DNA from: Peribacillus deserti
GTDB lineage: Bacteria > Bacillota > Bacilli > Bacillales > DSM-1321
NCBI RefSeq assembly: GCF_002863585.1
Contig: NZ_PGUY01000002.1
Span: 1-64,000 of the forward strand
Reading direction: 5' to 3'
DNA: 64,000 nucleotides
Shown here: one piece after another, positions 9,940 to 20,098 of the stretch
Numbering within the stretch: the first letter of the stretch is position 1
Layout: each line of letters starts with the position of its first letter
The notes under the pieces: model-generated
Seen by the model: only the letters and a program-made list of their open reading frames with translations
The model's database searches: none
What the model was told of the DNA's origin: nothing
Position numbers and translations under genes: made by a program

Positions 9940-10893
9940 TCACCACTTAATACTCGCCCCGCTTATCCGTTTGATCCCGCGGATTTTAGATACATCCTCG
10001 ACAAGCTGCAGTGCGGCTTTGTCTTTCGTTTTTGCCTCAATCATAAAATCTACATCCAGGTCCATATCTTTTAATGTCTTTAAAAGAGGCATGATAAAGT
10101 CAAGATCCACATAATCTGCATGATGGCGATAATCTTTTTCGTTTTTAGGAGAGGAGATATGGATTTTGGGCACCCGCCCAGTCCGCTCCCATGTTTTAGA
10201 TACTCTTCGGAGGATCTCTTCAATGGGCATGTCCGTTGGATTTGCCATATGGTGATGATAGTCAAAGGCGAGCGGTATGTCTTCTTTTTCACATACGGCC
10301 AGTGTTTCCTCGGTTGTGTAGGTTTTATCGTCATTTTCCAGGGTCATCGCCTCCTTAATATGATGGGGAAGGCTGACGATATTTTCATGGAATCTTTTCA
10401 CACTTGCAATTTTATCTCCATAGGCACCGCCAACATGAATGTTAATATTAGAATCATTCTGGACTCCCATTGCCTCGAGCATCTGATAATGGTAGACCAT
10501 ATCTTTTACGGAATTAGCCGTAAGCTCCTCTCTGGTACTGGTAAAAAGCGTGTACTGGCTCGGATGGAAGCTCACACGCAGGGCATGTTCTTTAATCATG
10601 GTGCCCAGCTGTTTCCATTCTTCTTTGAAGGGAGTAACGAAGTCCCACATGATTTCGGGATGGGTCGCTAGCGGAACGAGCGAGCTGGATAAGCGGTACA
10701 CCTCTATTTCATGGGCAATATTGTAGTGGAAAATTCGGAGTGTATTTCGTAAATTTTCCCGGGTGACCTCCAATAGCCTCCGGTCACCCTCTTCCTTTCC
10801 CAGTTGACCATATCTTTTAAAAGTAAGAGTCCTGGAGGGGGAAGCCTCCCAAAGATTAAGGGCGGTAGACACATAGCCAAATCTGATTTTCAT
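9940..10893 (-). CDS. uvsE: UV DNA damage endonuclease UvsE
   Basis: A 317-residue TIM-barrel endonuclease of the UvdE/UvsE family, which nicks DNA 5' of UV photoproducts in an alternative excision-repair pathway. Family features include the N-terminal RFGYVS, SFHPSQYT near residue 108, NIHVGG near residue 150, LENDDK, and DYHHH near residue 205, which carry metal-binding His, Glu and Asp. AAAGGAG precedes the ATG. In B. subtilis the equivalent (ywjD) also lies by ywjE and ywjF. It converges on the 40-bp array. Confidence 0.94.
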   Translation of the reverse strand: MKIRFGYVSTALNLWEASPSRTLTFKRYGQLGKEEGDRRLLEVTRENLRNTLRIFHYNIAHEIEVYRLSSSLVPLATHPEIMWDFVTPFKEEWKQLGTMIKEHALRVSFHPSQYTLFTSTREELTANSVKDMVYHYQMLEAMGVQNDSNINIHVGGAYGDKIASVKRFHENIVSLPHHIKEAMTLENDDKTYTTEETLAVCEKEDIPLAFDYHHHMANPTDMPIEEILRRVSKTWERTGRVPKIHISSPKNEKDYRHHADYVDLDFIMPLLKTLKDMDLDVDFMIEAKTKDKAALQLVEDVSKIRGIKRISGASIKW

Positions 10894-10953
10894 AGGCTGC
10901 TCCTTTAAAGAATTAATACTTGTACATAGCCGTTTCGTTTGATGCCTAAACGT

Positions 10954-12156
10954 CTACAAGAAGTGGGAAATGGACGAGGCGATCCACTCTTTTACCGTTC
11001 TGGCCGGGTTGATATCGGAAATCTGCTTTAAATCCAATGGAGTTGAATTTTGCAGATCGTTCTGTATGGCCTTTTCAAGCTGGCTGATACAGTCAGGATC
11101 ATAGATATAACAGTTCAGCTCGTGATTTAAAAACAGGCTTCTTTTATCAAAATTCGAAGTCCCGACATCGCATAGCTGGTTATCAACTAAGAGGATCTTT
11201 GGATGATAAAATCCGTTCTGAAACTGAAATACCTGGGCTCCCTTCGGAATGAGCTTTCGGAAATACTTATAGGAGGCCTCTTTGACAAAGGGGTGATCGG
11301 CTTTTCCCGGTACAATGACGGTTAAGTTGACTCCACTTTCCAGTGCCTTGCAAAGCTCAGAAAGCAATAGTTTGCTTGGGATAAAATAGGGTGTGCCTAT
11401 GATGATCTTATCCTTTGCCATCCGGATGAGCTTTATATATCTTTCTTCTAAAAAAACTCCTTCATATGGAACGATAAGATGCTTGCATTTGCCTTTTTGA
11501 GGCTCTAAATGAAATAGATTTGTTTTACGGTAATCCTTGCCGGTAGCTTCAAACCAGTCCTCGAGGAATTCTTCCTGAAGATCACGTACTCCTTCACCAG
11601 ATATTTTTAAATGGTAATCTCTCCACGGTGAAAGTTTCTTATCTTCATTGACATATTCTTTTCCAATATTAAATCCACCAAGATAAGCAATTTCTCCATC
11701 GATGACGGTGATTTTTCGGTGATTCCGCTCCTGGGATGAATAGAATAAGTAAGGAAGCTTTGGTACCTGACAGAATGAAATATCTATCCCGTACTTCCGA
11801 AGCTCGCGGATCGTTTTCTTCTTTAAGCCAAAACTGCCCATCCAGTCGAGAAGCAGCCGGACTTGGACTCCCTGGGCGGCTTTTTCCTTGAGGAGGCTGA
11901 GGAATTCCTTGCTGAAATGATCTTCTTTTACGATATAAAACAGAATATGGATATGAAATTCTGCCGCTCTTATTTCTGAAAACATATCCTTAAATAAGCT
12001 GATGCCATCCGTAAAGAGGCTGATGTCACTGTGACGGAAGGGGAAATCCCGTCTGTGTGCCTGCCTTAGATGCTGTTTGCGGCCTAGTTTAAAATCGATC
12101 CGAATCCATACAAGCAAGAGGAGTAAATAGAAGACTGAATATAAAAGTATTTTCAA
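10954..12156 (-). CDS. clsB: Cardiolipin synthase family phospholipase D protein (YwjE/ClsB-like)
   Basis: A 400-residue protein with one N-terminal membrane segment (residues 3-20) and two phospholipase D HKD motifs: HRKITVIDGEIAYLGG near residue 148 and HPKILLVDNQLCDVGTSNFD near residue 315. Such enzymes join two phosphatidylglycerol molecules into cardiolipin. The start is TTG, preceded by AGGAGGAG with an 8-base gap. It is divergent from fadF. B. subtilis has the minor synthase YwjE at this place; the exact substrate is inferred from the family. Confidence 0.88.
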   Translation of the reverse strand: MKILLYSVFYLLLLLVWIRIDFKLGRKQHLRQAHRRDFPFRHSDISLFTDGISLFKDMFSEIRAAEFHIHILFYIVKEDHFSKEFLSLLKEKAAQGVQVRLLLDWMGSFGLKKKTIRELRKYGIDISFCQVPKLPYLFYSSQERNHRKITVIDGEIAYLGGFNIGKEYVNEDKKLSPWRDYHLKISGEGVRDLQEEFLEDWFEATGKDYRKTNLFHLEPQKGKCKHLIVPYEGVFLEERYIKLIRMAKDKIIIGTPYFIPSKLLLSELCKALESGVNLTVIVPGKADHPFVKEASYKYFRKLIPKGAQVFQFQNGFYHPKILLVDNQLCDVGTSNFDKRSLFLNHELNCYIYDPDCISQLEKAIQNDLQNSTPLDLKQISDINPARTVKEWIASSISHFL

Positions 12157-12276
12157 AAATATCTCCTCCTAGTCTGCGTATATGTTATTTTAGTGTGGCA
12201 CAAAGAGAGTGAAAGTATGATGGCAAAGAGGATAGAAGTGGAAATAAATCAGCTTTAGGAAGTTTTAGAAAAATAG

Positions 12277-12304
12277 TTGACTGAACGCTCATTCATTATA
12301 TAAT
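12277..12304 (+). promoter_or_regulatory. fadF promoter with overlapping FadR-type operator
   Basis: TGACTGAACGCTCATTCA (12278-12295) fits the B. subtilis FadR palindrome TGAATGA-N4-TCATTCA with one mismatch. It overlaps a sigma-A promoter: -35 TTGACT (12277-12282), 16-base spacer, -10 TATAAT (12299-12304). A bound repressor would cover the -35 and spacer. FadR releases its operators on binding long-chain acyl-CoA, and fadF is a known FadR target in B. subtilis. Confidence 0.8.
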
Positions 12305-12368
12305 GGAAATAAGAATAAATTCAGAAAAATAACACTCTTCTGTCGTCTCAGAGAAAGGGGAAACACCG

Positions 12369-14477
12369 GTGAATATTTTACTATGGATTAACCTCATTGC
12401 CTTCCTTGTTGTAACCGCTTACGCTGTTAGTCTCTTTGTTTACCTGATCAAAACAAGGGTCGCATACATCAAGCTCGGAAAAAAAGAGGAATTTGACAGC
12501 AATGTGAAAGAGAGACTGCAAAAAGTCTGGGTCAACGTCTTCGGGCAGAAAAAACTCCTAAAGGATAAAAAGAGCGGAATCATCCATGTCATGTTTTTCT
12601 ATGGCTTTATCCTTGTGCAGTTTGGTGCGATCGACTTCATTATTAAAGGGCTGGCTCCAGGTGCACATTTACCGCTTGGCCCATTATATCCAGGTTTTAC
12701 GTTCTTTCAGGAAATTGTAACGCTGATGATATTGGTAGCCGTAGTATGGGCTTTCTACAGACGTTATATTGAAAAGCTTGTACGATTGAAAAGGGGTTTT
12801 AAGTCCGGTCTGGTTTTATTGTTTATCGGCGGTTTGATGCTCTCCGTACTTCTCGGAAACGGTATGTCATTAATCTGGCATGGCGAAGAAGGTTCGTGGA
12901 CTGAACCCGTTGCATCCCTGATTGCCGTTGCATTTGGCTGGATAGGCAAAACAGGAGCGGTTGCTGTGTTTTACATCGCATGGTGGATCCACTTGATCTT
13001 CCTGCTGGCCTTCCTTGTATATGTACCGCAGTCCAAGCACGCCCATTTGATTGCTGGCCCTGCAAATACCTACTTCAATCGTACAACCACACCAGGAAAA
13101 CTGCGTGCGGTAGACTTTGAAGATGAAACACAGGAATCCTTTGGAGCCGGGAAGATTGAAGATTTTACCCAGCTTCAGCTGATTGACTTGTACGCCTGTG
13201 TAGAATGCGGAAGATGTACCAATATGTGTCCGGCTACAGGGACAGGAAAAATGCTTTCCCCAATGGATATCATTCTTAAAATGAGAGATCACCTGACCAA
13301 TAAAGGAGCAGCCATCACTTCCAGGCAGCCTTGGGTACCGGCACTGGCGTTTGCCAATACCAAGGGGAATCAGCTTGCGCTGGCGGGTGCTTCGCAGGGA
13401 GCAAAAGAAGCTGCGGCCACACTTGAGTACAATCCGGCTCTAGTCGGTGAAGTCATCACAGAGGAAGAGCTATGGGCCTGTACAACCTGCCGGAACTGTG
13501 AAGACCAGTGTCCAGTAATGAATGAACATGTCGATAAAATTATTGATATGCGCCGCTATCTGGTTCTGACAGAAGGGAAAATGAATCCTGATGCGCAAAG
13601 AGCCATGACCAATATCGAACGCCAGGGAAATCCATGGGGATTAAACCGCAAAGAGCGTGAAGACTGGCGTGAAGCACGCGAGGATGTCACAATCCCGACT
13701 GTAAAAGAAATGAAAAAAGCCGGTGAAGAATTCGAATATTTATTCTGGGTTGGATCCATGGGTTCATATGACAACCGAAGCCAGAAAATCGCGCTTTCCT
13801 TCGCTAAGCTGCTAAATGAAGCAGGGGTGAAGTTTGCGATTCTCGGCAACAAGGAAAAGAACTCCGGAGATACACCAAGAAGGCTTGGAAACGAGTTCCT
13901 ATTCCAGGAGCTGGCCACGAAGAACATTGAAGAATTCGAGAAAAATGAAGTTGCGAAAATCGTAACCATTGACCCTCACGCCTATAATATTTTCAAAAAT
14001 GAGTACCCAGACTTTGGCTTAAAGGCAGAAGTGTATCATCATACAGAACTGCTTGCCAGCCTTGTTAAAGAGGGCAGGCTGGTACCGACAAAAGAAGTGA
14101 ACGAAACGATTACCTTCCATGACTCGTGCTACCTCGGAAGATACAACGAAGTGTATGATGCGCCACGCGATATTCTTCGGTCCATCCCAGGAGTCAAACT
14201 CGTGGAAATGGAACGAAACCGGGAAAATGGAATGTGCTGCGGAGCAGGCGGCGGCTTAATGTGGATGGAAGAAGAAACAGGCCACAGAATCAACGTAGCT
14301 CGCACAGAGCAGGCTTTGGCTGTCAATCCTTCTGTCATCAGCTCAGGCTGTCCTTACTGCCTGACCATGATCACAGATGGAACCAAGGCCAAAGAAGTAG
14401 AAGACGATGTGAAAACCTATGATGTAGCCGAACTTCTCGAAAAATCGATTATAGGTGAACAAACCACTGTCGCATAA
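12369..14477 (+). CDS. fadF: FadF-type iron-sulfur membrane oxidoreductase (acyl-CoA electron transfer to quinone)
   Basis: A 702-residue membrane-bound Fe-S protein. The N-terminal 230 residues hold several membrane helices resembling nitrate reductase gamma/HdrE. Two ferredoxin-type clusters follow (CVECGRCTNMCP near residue 276, CTTCRNCEDQCP near residue 372). Two CCG cysteine-rich domains end the protein (HDSCYLGRYN, CCGAGGG, SSGCPYC). It is thought to pass electrons from acyl-CoA dehydrogenases, via electron transfer flavoprotein, to menaquinone. The start is GTG with AAAGGGG upstream. A FadR-type operator covers its promoter, and acyl-CoA dehydrogenases follow downstream. Confidence 0.93.
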   Translation: MNILLWINLIAFLVVTAYAVSLFVYLIKTRVAYIKLGKKEEFDSNVKERLQKVWVNVFGQKKLLKDKKSGIIHVMFFYGFILVQFGAIDFIIKGLAPGAHLPLGPLYPGFTFFQEIVTLMILVAVVWAFYRRYIEKLVRLKRGFKSGLVLLFIGGLMLSVLLGNGMSLIWHGEEGSWTEPVASLIAVAFGWIGKTGAVAVFYIAWWIHLIFLLAFLVYVPQSKHAHLIAGPANTYFNRTTTPGKLRAVDFEDETQESFGAGKIEDFTQLQLIDLYACVECGRCTNMCPATGTGKMLSPMDIILKMRDHLTNKGAAITSRQPWVPALAFANTKGNQLALAGASQGAKEAAATLEYNPALVGEVITEEELWACTTCRNCEDQCPVMNEHVDKIIDMRRYLVLTEGKMNPDAQRAMTNIERQGNPWGLNRKEREDWREAREDVTIPTVKEMKKAGEEFEYLFWVGSMGSYDNRSQKIALSFAKLLNEAGVKFAILGNKEKNSGDTPRRLGNEFLFQELATKNIEEFEKNEVAKIVTIDPHAYNIFKNEYPDFGLKAEVYHHTELLASLVKEGRLVPTKEVNETITFHDSCYLGRYNEVYDAPRDILRSIPGVKLVEMERNRENGMCCGAGGGLMWMEEETGHRINVARTEQALAVNPSVISSGCPYCLTMITDGTKAKEVEDDVKTYDVAELLEKSIIGEQTTVA

Positions 14478-14489
14478 CATATAATTTGG

Positions 14490-14540
14490 AAAGCTGCCTG
14501 GAGAAATGCCGATGACGGAATGGTTCAGGCAGCTTTTTCT
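14490..14540 (+). terminator. Terminator after fadF
   Basis: AAGCTGCCTG pairs with CAGGCAGCTT, followed by TTTTCTT; the loop is long (about 25 bases). Confidence 0.85.
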
Positions 14541-14712
14541 TATGATGCTGGGGGTGGCCTTGCATACCTAGGGCGGGAAGGAGCAATTGGAATTTAAGGC
14601 GCGCATAAAGTTGAAGGAAAACGCAATTACTGGATTTAAGCGCAATCGGTTACTTTGGGAACAAAGAGATGAACCAAACTGACCCTATTCTTGGTCATTT
14701 TTAACTGAACGC

Positions 14713-14868
14713 GCAATTAATTTTTTATGTGATGCAATTATTTTGTTATACGTTGCAATTAATTTCTTATGTGATGCAATTATTTTGTTATACGCTGCAA
14801 TTAATTCTTTATGTGGTGCAATTATTTCGTTATGCGCTGCATTTAATGATTTATATGGTGCAATTCTG
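14713..14868. repeat. 21-bp tandem array with alternating A/B units
   Basis: Seven exact-length 21-mers plus a partial eighth. All begin GCAATTA or a close variant and alternate between type A (ending TTATGTGAT) and type B (TTTTGTTATACGTT-like), which gives a 42-bp higher-order period. More degenerate GCAATT-spaced units reach back to about 14583. It lies between fadF and the thiolase gene. No ORF. Confidence 0.93.
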
Positions 14869-14998
14869 TGAGTGAACGAAGAAACGACGGTAGATCGGGC
14901 CTGACGTAAGAAAAGTTAAACCATCTTTGATCTAATTTTTTTACACCACTAGTTAATAAATATTTTGAATATCCTAATAAATCAGTTAAAATATGTAT

Positions 14999-15049
14999 AT
15001 AAAGCGCTTACATATTTTTTTGGACTCGCTATGAGCGAGCGTTCAGTCG
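14999..15049 (+). promoter_or_regulatory. Candidate cre site and FadR-type operator upstream of the thiolase gene
   Basis: ATAAAGCGCTTACA (14999-15012) matches the CcpA cre consensus at 12 of 14 positions, the two mismatches being the leading TG. TGAGCGAGCGTTCAGTCG (15032-15049) resembles the FadR palindrome with about three mismatches. Together they suggest glucose repression and acyl-CoA induction of the operon. By-eye matches; the FadR site is weaker than the one at fadF. Confidence 0.55.
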
Positions 15050-15123
15050 TCAGCAGAACCGGAATCCAGAGTGACATATAAACACCACATATAAAACCAG
15101 AGGAAAGTATAGGAGGAATATGT

Positions 15124-16314
15124 ATGGCAAAAACAGTTATCGTCAGCGGAGTCAGAACACCTTTTGGGAAATTTGGCGGAGGATTAAGCAGCTTCACAGC
15201 TTCTGAGCTTGGTGGAAAGGTGATTAAAGAGGCGATTAATAGAGCAGGCATTTCACCTGACTCCGTGGATGAGGTGATCATGGGGACGGTGCTGCAGGGC
15301 GGACAGGGACAGGTGCCTTCACGCCAGGCTGCACGTCATGCCGGCCTGTCCTGGAGCATAAAGACTGAAACGATTAACAAGGTTTGTGCATCCGGCATGA
15401 GGAGCGTTACGCTTGCGGATCAGATCATCCGCTCAGGAGATGAGGAGGTCATCGTGGCTGGCGGTATGGAATCAATGAGCAATGCGCCATATTTCGTGCC
15501 TAAAGCCAGATGGGGTCTGAGAATGGGCGATTCACCTATGAAGGATTTGATGATTCATGATGGCTTAAGCTGCAGCTTTACCGGAGCGCATATGGGCACA
15601 TATGGAAACAGCACAGCTGTAGATTTAGAGATTTCGCGGGAAGAACAGGACCAATGGGCTTTCAGAAGCCATCAGAGGGCTATTCAGGCGATGGAAAATG
15701 GCATTTTCGCAGAGGAAATCATTCCTGTAGAGGTGCCGCAGCGCAAGGGAGAGCCGATCATCGTTTCAGATGACGAATCTCCTAGAAAAGATACATCCGT
15801 CGAAGTTCTTGCAAAGCTGAAGCCGGCCTTTGGTGCTGACGGAACGATCACAGCAGGTAATGCACCAGGAGTGAATGACGGTGCAGCTGCCCTTGTCCTC
15901 ATGAGTGAGGAACGTGCGGAAAAAGAAGGCAGAACACCGATGGCATATATTATCGGCCATGCTGAAGTGGCTGTGGAAGCAAAAGATTTTCCGAAAACGC
16001 CGGGCCTTGTTATTAATGAAATTTTAAAGAAAACCAATAAGTCAGTTGAAGATATAGATTTGTTTGAAATAAATGAAGCATTTGCAGCAGTTTCTCTAGC
16101 AAGCAGTAAAATTGCCGGCCTTGACCATGAAAAGGTAAATGTGAACGGCGGAGCAGTGGCTTTAGGTCATCCTATCGGTGCCAGCGGTGGAAGGGTCATT
16201 ATCACGCTGATTAATGAATTAAAACGCCGTGGGGGCGGAATTGGTGTGGCTGCCATCTGTTCAGGCAGCGGCCAGGGAGACGCGATCATGGTCGAGGTGC
16301 CTAAACAAGCGTAA
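15124..16314 (+). CDS. Acetyl-CoA C-acetyltransferase (thiolase, MmgA/FadA-like)
   Basis: Thiolase of 396 residues that cleaves or condenses acetoacetyl-CoA/3-ketoacyl-CoA. The nucleophilic Cys88 sits in NKVCASGMRSV. GHPIGASGG near residue 350 and the second catalytic Cys in CSGSGQGD near residue 381 are intact. An ideal AGGAGG precedes ATG. It starts a run of beta-oxidation genes (next gene 34 bases on), equivalent in order to mmgA-mmgB-mmgC of B. subtilis. Confidence 0.93.
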   Translation: MAKTVIVSGVRTPFGKFGGGLSSFTASELGGKVIKEAINRAGISPDSVDEVIMGTVLQGGQGQVPSRQAARHAGLSWSIKTETINKVCASGMRSVTLADQIIRSGDEEVIVAGGMESMSNAPYFVPKARWGLRMGDSPMKDLMIHDGLSCSFTGAHMGTYGNSTAVDLEISREEQDQWAFRSHQRAIQAMENGIFAEEIIPVEVPQRKGEPIIVSDDESPRKDTSVEVLAKLKPAFGADGTITAGNAPGVNDGAAALVLMSEERAEKEGRTPMAYIIGHAEVAVEAKDFPKTPGLVINEILKKTNKSVEDIDLFEINEAFAAVSLASSKIAGLDHEKVNVNGGAVALGHPIGASGGRVIITLINELKRRGGGIGVAAICSGSGQGDAIMVEVPKQA

Positions 16315-16348
16315 CAGATTACTAGAATGGTAGAGAGGCGGTAAGCAT

Positions 16349-17200
16349 ATGGGGATACAAAAGGTAATGGTGATCGGGGCTGGCCAGATGGGCTCCGGCA
16401 TAGCCCAGGTTTGCGCTGCGAGCGGGTATTCAGTTGTATTGCATGATTTAAAAGAGGAATTTGTGGAACGCGGGATCAGCACCATTCATAAAAACCTGAA
16501 CAGACAGGTGGATAAAGGGAAGCTTTCGCAGGAGGATATGGCTGAAACGGTGCAGAAGATCCAAAGATCGACCGACCTGCAGAATGCTAAGAATGTAGAC
16601 TTGGTAATTGAAGCAGCTGTAGAAAATATGAGAATTAAGACAGAGCTGTTCGCCGAGCTGGATAAAATCTGTCCGGAAGGCACGATTTTAGCAACGAATA
16701 CCTCATCACTCCCCATTACAGAAATAGCGGCCGCCACCAGCAGGCCGGAAAAGGTGATCGGCATGCACTTTATGAATCCGGTGCCGGTGATGAAGCTGGT
16801 TGAAATTATTAGAGGGCTTGCGACAGCTGATGAAGTGTACCAAACCGTAGAAGACATGGCAAAGGCACTGAATAAAGTGCCGGTCGAAGTCAATGATTTC
16901 CCTGGCTTTGTTTCTAACAGAATCTTAATGCCCATGATCAACGAAGCCATTTATACCCTTTATGAGGGGGTTGCCACGAAGGAAGCCATTGATGATGTGA
17001 TGAAGCTGGGAATGAACCATCCGATGGGTCCGCTGACTCTGGCTGATTTTATCGGTCTGGATACCTGTCTGTATATCATGGAAACACTCCACGAAGGCTT
17101 CGGCGATGACAAATACCGTCCATGTCCGCTCCTAAGAAAGTATGTGAAAGCAGGCTGGCTTGGCCGTAAATCCGGAAGAGGATTTTATAGCTATAGTTAA
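16349..17200 (+). CDS. 3-hydroxybutyryl-CoA dehydrogenase (MmgB/Hbd-like)
   Basis: NAD(P)-dependent L-3-hydroxyacyl-CoA dehydrogenase of 283 residues, the usual length for the short-chain Hbd type. It has the N-terminal dinucleotide motif [11 protein letters not shown], the catalytic [13 protein letters not shown] block near residue 138, and the C-terminal dimerisation domain with [22 protein letters not shown] lies upstream of ATG. It oxidises the substrate of the thiolase encoded just before it. Confidence 0.93.
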   Translation: MGIQKVMVIGAGQMGSGIAQVCAASGYSVVLHDLKEEFVERGISTIHKNLNRQVDKGKLSQEDMAETVQKIQRSTDLQNAKNVDLVIEAAVENMRIKTELFAELDKICPEGTILATNTSSLPITEIAAATSRPEKVIGMHFMNPVPVMKLVEIIRGLATADEVYQTVEDMAKALNKVPVEVNDFPGFVSNRILMPMINEAIYTLYEGVATKEAIDDVMKLGMNHPMGPLTLADFIGLDTCLYIMETLHEGFGDDKYRPCPLLRKYVKAGWLGRKSGRGFYSYS

Positions 17201-17302
17201 TCAATGAACGCAAAGGCATACCAGTCGTTACCGAGGATCCAGAGGTTGCAGAAATGCTAATAAAAGTATGTTTAACAAGAACGAACTCCAGGAGGAGCCA
17301 GC

Positions 17303-18433
17303 ATGAACTTTCGGTTTACTGAAGAACAAGAAATGATGCGGAAGATGGTTCGGGATTTTGCGCAGGCGGAGATCGCCCCGTTTATAGAGAAGATGGAGCA
17401 GGGGCATTTTCCAAGAGAGATTATTAGGAAAATGGGAGAACTGGGGCTGATGGGAATACCGATCCCTGAAAAATATAATGGCTCAGAAATGGACTACATT
17501 TCTTATATTATCGCCGTTAACGAAATATCCAAGGTGAGTGCGACAGTCGGCGTGATATTGTCCGTCCATACGTCTGTGGGTACGAACCCGATTCTGTACT
17601 TTGGTACAGAGGATCAGAAGAACAAGTATATTCCTAAGCTTGCCACAGGGGAGTATCTTGGTGCGTTCGCACTGACTGAACCTTCAGCAGGTTCAGATGC
17701 CGGCAGCTTAAAGACTAGGGCAGTAAGGGATGGCGGGCATTACATCTTAAATGGCTCTAAGATGTTTATTACGAACGGCGGTGAAGCAGATACGTATATT
17801 ACCTTTGCTTCAACCAGTCCGGAAAAAGGATCTAAAGGAATCACGGCATTTATTTTAGAAAAAGACACTCCAGGCCTCATTATCGGTAAGAACGAGCATA
17901 AGATGGGTCTTCATGGTTCCCAAACGGTTTCACTGACCTTTGAAGATATGCGGGTTCCGGCCGAAAATGTGCTGGGTGATGTAGATGAGGGTATGAAGGT
18001 CGCTATGGCAAACCTGGAGGCAGGGAGAATCGGGATAGCCGCTCAGGCCCTTGGTATTGCAGAGGGAGCCTTTGCACATGCGGTGAAGTACGCAAAAGAA
18101 CGGCATCAATTCGGCAGACCAATTGCGGCCCAGCAGGGAATTGCCTTCAAGCTTGCTGAAATGGCCACTAATATTGAAGCCTCCCGTATGCTTTTGTATC
18201 GGGCAGCCTATCTGCGGTCGGAAGGGATACCATGCCGGAAAGAAGCTTCCATGGCAAAATTGACGGCATCAAAGACGGCGATGGAGACAGCCATAGAGGC
18301 CGTCCAGATCTTCGGCGGCTACGGCTATACAGAAGAATATCCGGTAGAACGGTATTTCCGGGACGCTAAAATTACGGAAATATATGAGGGAACCAGTGAA
18401 ATTCAGCGAATTGTGATCAGCAAGGAGCTATAA
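17303..18433 (+). CDS. Acyl-CoA dehydrogenase 1 (short-chain type)
   Basis: FAD flavoenzyme of 376 residues with the three-domain acyl-CoA dehydrogenase fold. Flavin-contact blocks [12 protein letters not shown] (near 125) and FITNGGEAD (near 155) are present; the C-terminal [13 protein letters not shown] carries the catalytic Glu. CAGGAGGAG precedes ATG. About 60 percent of the visible blocks are shared with the next gene, so the two are paralogues in tandem; they may split chain length or branched versus straight substrates. MmgC-like by position. Confidence 0.92.
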   Translation: MNFRFTEEQEMMRKMVRDFAQAEIAPFIEKMEQGHFPREIIRKMGELGLMGIPIPEKYNGSEMDYISYIIAVNEISKVSATVGVILSVHTSVGTNPILYFGTEDQKNKYIPKLATGEYLGAFALTEPSAGSDAGSLKTRAVRDGGHYILNGSKMFITNGGEADTYITFASTSPEKGSKGITAFILEKDTPGLIIGKNEHKMGLHGSQTVSLTFEDMRVPAENVLGDVDEGMKVAMANLEAGRIGIAAQALGIAEGAFAHAVKYAKERHQFGRPIAAQQGIAFKLAEMATNIEASRMLLYRAAYLRSEGIPCRKEASMAKLTASKTAMETAIEAVQIFGGYGYTEEYPVERYFRDAKITEIYEGTSEIQRIVISKEL

Positions 18434-18469
18434 AGCGACTAATACAGAACGAAAGCTGGGGGATTATCC

Positions 18470-19612
18470 ATGCAATTTAAACTAACAGAAGAACATGAAA
18501 TGATCAGAAAAATGGTCCGCGACTTTGCAAAAAACGAAGTAGCTCCCACTGCGGCTGAACGTGATGAAGAAGAGCGGTTCGACCGTGAAATTTTCGATAA
18601 GATGGCTGAACTTGGGCTCACGGGAATTCCTTGGCCAGAAGAATATGGCGGCATCGGCAGTGATTATTTAGCTTATTGTATCGCTATTGAAGAGCTTTCA
18701 CGGGTATGCGCATCAACGGGTGTGACACTTTCCGCTCATACATCGCTTGCCGGCTGGCCGATTTACAAATTCGGGTCAGAGGAACAGAAACAGAAATATC
18801 TGCGTCCAATGGCAGAAGGAAAGAAAATCGGTGCTTACGGATTAACGGAGCCCGGCTCAGGGTCTGATGCTGGCGGGATGAGAACAACAGCTAGACTTGA
18901 GGGTGACCACTATATCCTTAACGGTTCAAAAATCTTTATTACGAATGGCGGGATCGCTGATACGTACGTGGTATTCGCACTGACGGACCCAAGCTCCAAA
19001 CAAAAAGGAACAAGCGCCTTTATCATTGAAAAGGATTTTGAAGGCTTCAGTGTCGGCAAGAAGGAAAAGAAATTAGGAATCCGTTCATCTCCTACAACAG
19101 AAATTATTTTTGAAGACTGTAAGGTTCCTAAGGAAAATCTACTTGGCAAAGAAGGTGAGGGCTTTAAGGTTGCCATGATGACCCTGGACGGAGGAAGAAA
19201 CGGCATTGCGGCACAGGCAGTAGGGATTGCCCAGGGAGCACTCGATGCTTCCGTTGCCTATGCAAAGGAACGCCATCAATTTGGCAAACCAATCGCGGCC
19301 CAGCAGGGTATCGGCTTTAAGCTTGCAGATATGGCCACACAGGTGGAAGCGTCCAGACTGTTAACCTACCAGGCGGCATGGCTTGAATCAGAAGGCCTTC
19401 CGTATGGCAAAGAATCTGCCATGTCAAAGCTGTTTGCCGGGGATGCAGCCATGAAGGTGACCACTGAGGCTGTACAGGTATTTGGCGGCTATGGCTATAC
19501 AAAAGACTATCCGGTTGAACGCTATATGAGGGATGCGAAAATCACCCAAATCTATGAAGGCACACAGGAGATACAGAAGCTCGTCATCTCCAGAATGATT
19601 ACAAAAGATTAA
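18470..19612 (+). CDS. acdA: Acyl-CoA dehydrogenase 2 (AcdA-like)
   Basis: A 380-residue acyl-CoA dehydrogenase, 36 bases after its paralogue. Motifs are [26 protein letters not shown] and the catalytic Glu in [15 protein letters not shown]. In B. subtilis acdA follows fadF and precedes rpoE in a FadR-controlled unit; here other acyl-CoA genes and icmF have been placed within that order. Electrons would pass to FadF through ETF, which is not encoded in this window. Confidence 0.92.
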   Translation: MQFKLTEEHEMIRKMVRDFAKNEVAPTAAERDEEERFDREIFDKMAELGLTGIPWPEEYGGIGSDYLAYCIAIEELSRVCASTGVTLSAHTSLAGWPIYKFGSEEQKQKYLRPMAEGKKIGAYGLTEPGSGSDAGGMRTTARLEGDHYILNGSKIFITNGGIADTYVVFALTDPSSKQKGTSAFIIEKDFEGFSVGKKEKKLGIRSSPTTEIIFEDCKVPKENLLGKEGEGFKVAMMTLDGGRNGIAAQAVGIAQGALDASVAYAKERHQFGKPIAAQQGIGFKLADMATQVEASRLLTYQAAWLESEGLPYGKESAMSKLFAGDAAMKVTTEAVQVFGGYGYTKDYPVERYMRDAKITQIYEGTQEIQKLVISRMITKD

Positions 19613-19616
19613 AGAC

Positions 19617-19652
19617 AAGGGGAAGGATATGATTTCAATGTCTTTCCCTTTT
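19617..19652 (+). terminator. Probable terminator after acdA
   Basis: GGGGAAGGA pairs imperfectly with TCTTTCCC, then TTTTT. A composite repeat begins 43 bases later. Confidence 0.6.
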
Positions 19653-19694
19653 TAAAGATGGCTTTGCTAATGCTCTATGCTGTTTTTTCACTGT

Positions 19695-20013
19695 GTTGAT
19701 TGGAACGGAAAGCGCGAACTCCTGCGGGAAAAGCGAGTCTTGTCTAGCTGCGGACTTACACCTTCGGACATAAACCAATCGCCATCAAAAGGCCAAAAGC
19801 GCCTTTCGCTGACGCTCGTCTTATGTCGGTCAGGTGTCTGACTTTTAATAATATTGTTTTATTAATGAGTTTGAGTATCACAGTTTTTTAAAAAAAATAT
19901 CTTAAAAGTCACCGTCCTCCGCTTTTCTATAAGGGAGACCCCACAGGCGCGTAGTGCCCCGAGGAGGCTCCCGGACCGCCCGCGGAAAGCGAGTGCCCTT
20001 CGCTGCAATCAAC
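19695..20013 (+). repeat. Composite repeat: R2 copy E interrupted by R1
   Basis: R2 left part to AGCGAGT (19738), an insert of about 192 bp with an R1 core at 19741-19825, then R2 resumes at AAGGGAGACCCCACAGG (19931) and ends CAATCAAC. Insert ends (TTGTCTAGCT and CCTCCGCTTTTCTAT) and join points are the same as in 5557-5880. Confidence 0.88.
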
Positions 20014-20098
20014 AGGCAGATTTAACAGAGATAAAGGATGCAAAAATCTCTGTGTAGGGATGGAAATGCACAGAAACTAGCATAAAGGCGGGGTAACC

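Noticed and set aside
17201-17302. Possible coding remnant between hydroxyacyl-CoA dehydrogenase and acyl-CoA dehydrogenase 1
   Set aside because: The 102 bases translate without stop in one frame, but too short to assign and with no recognisable motif.
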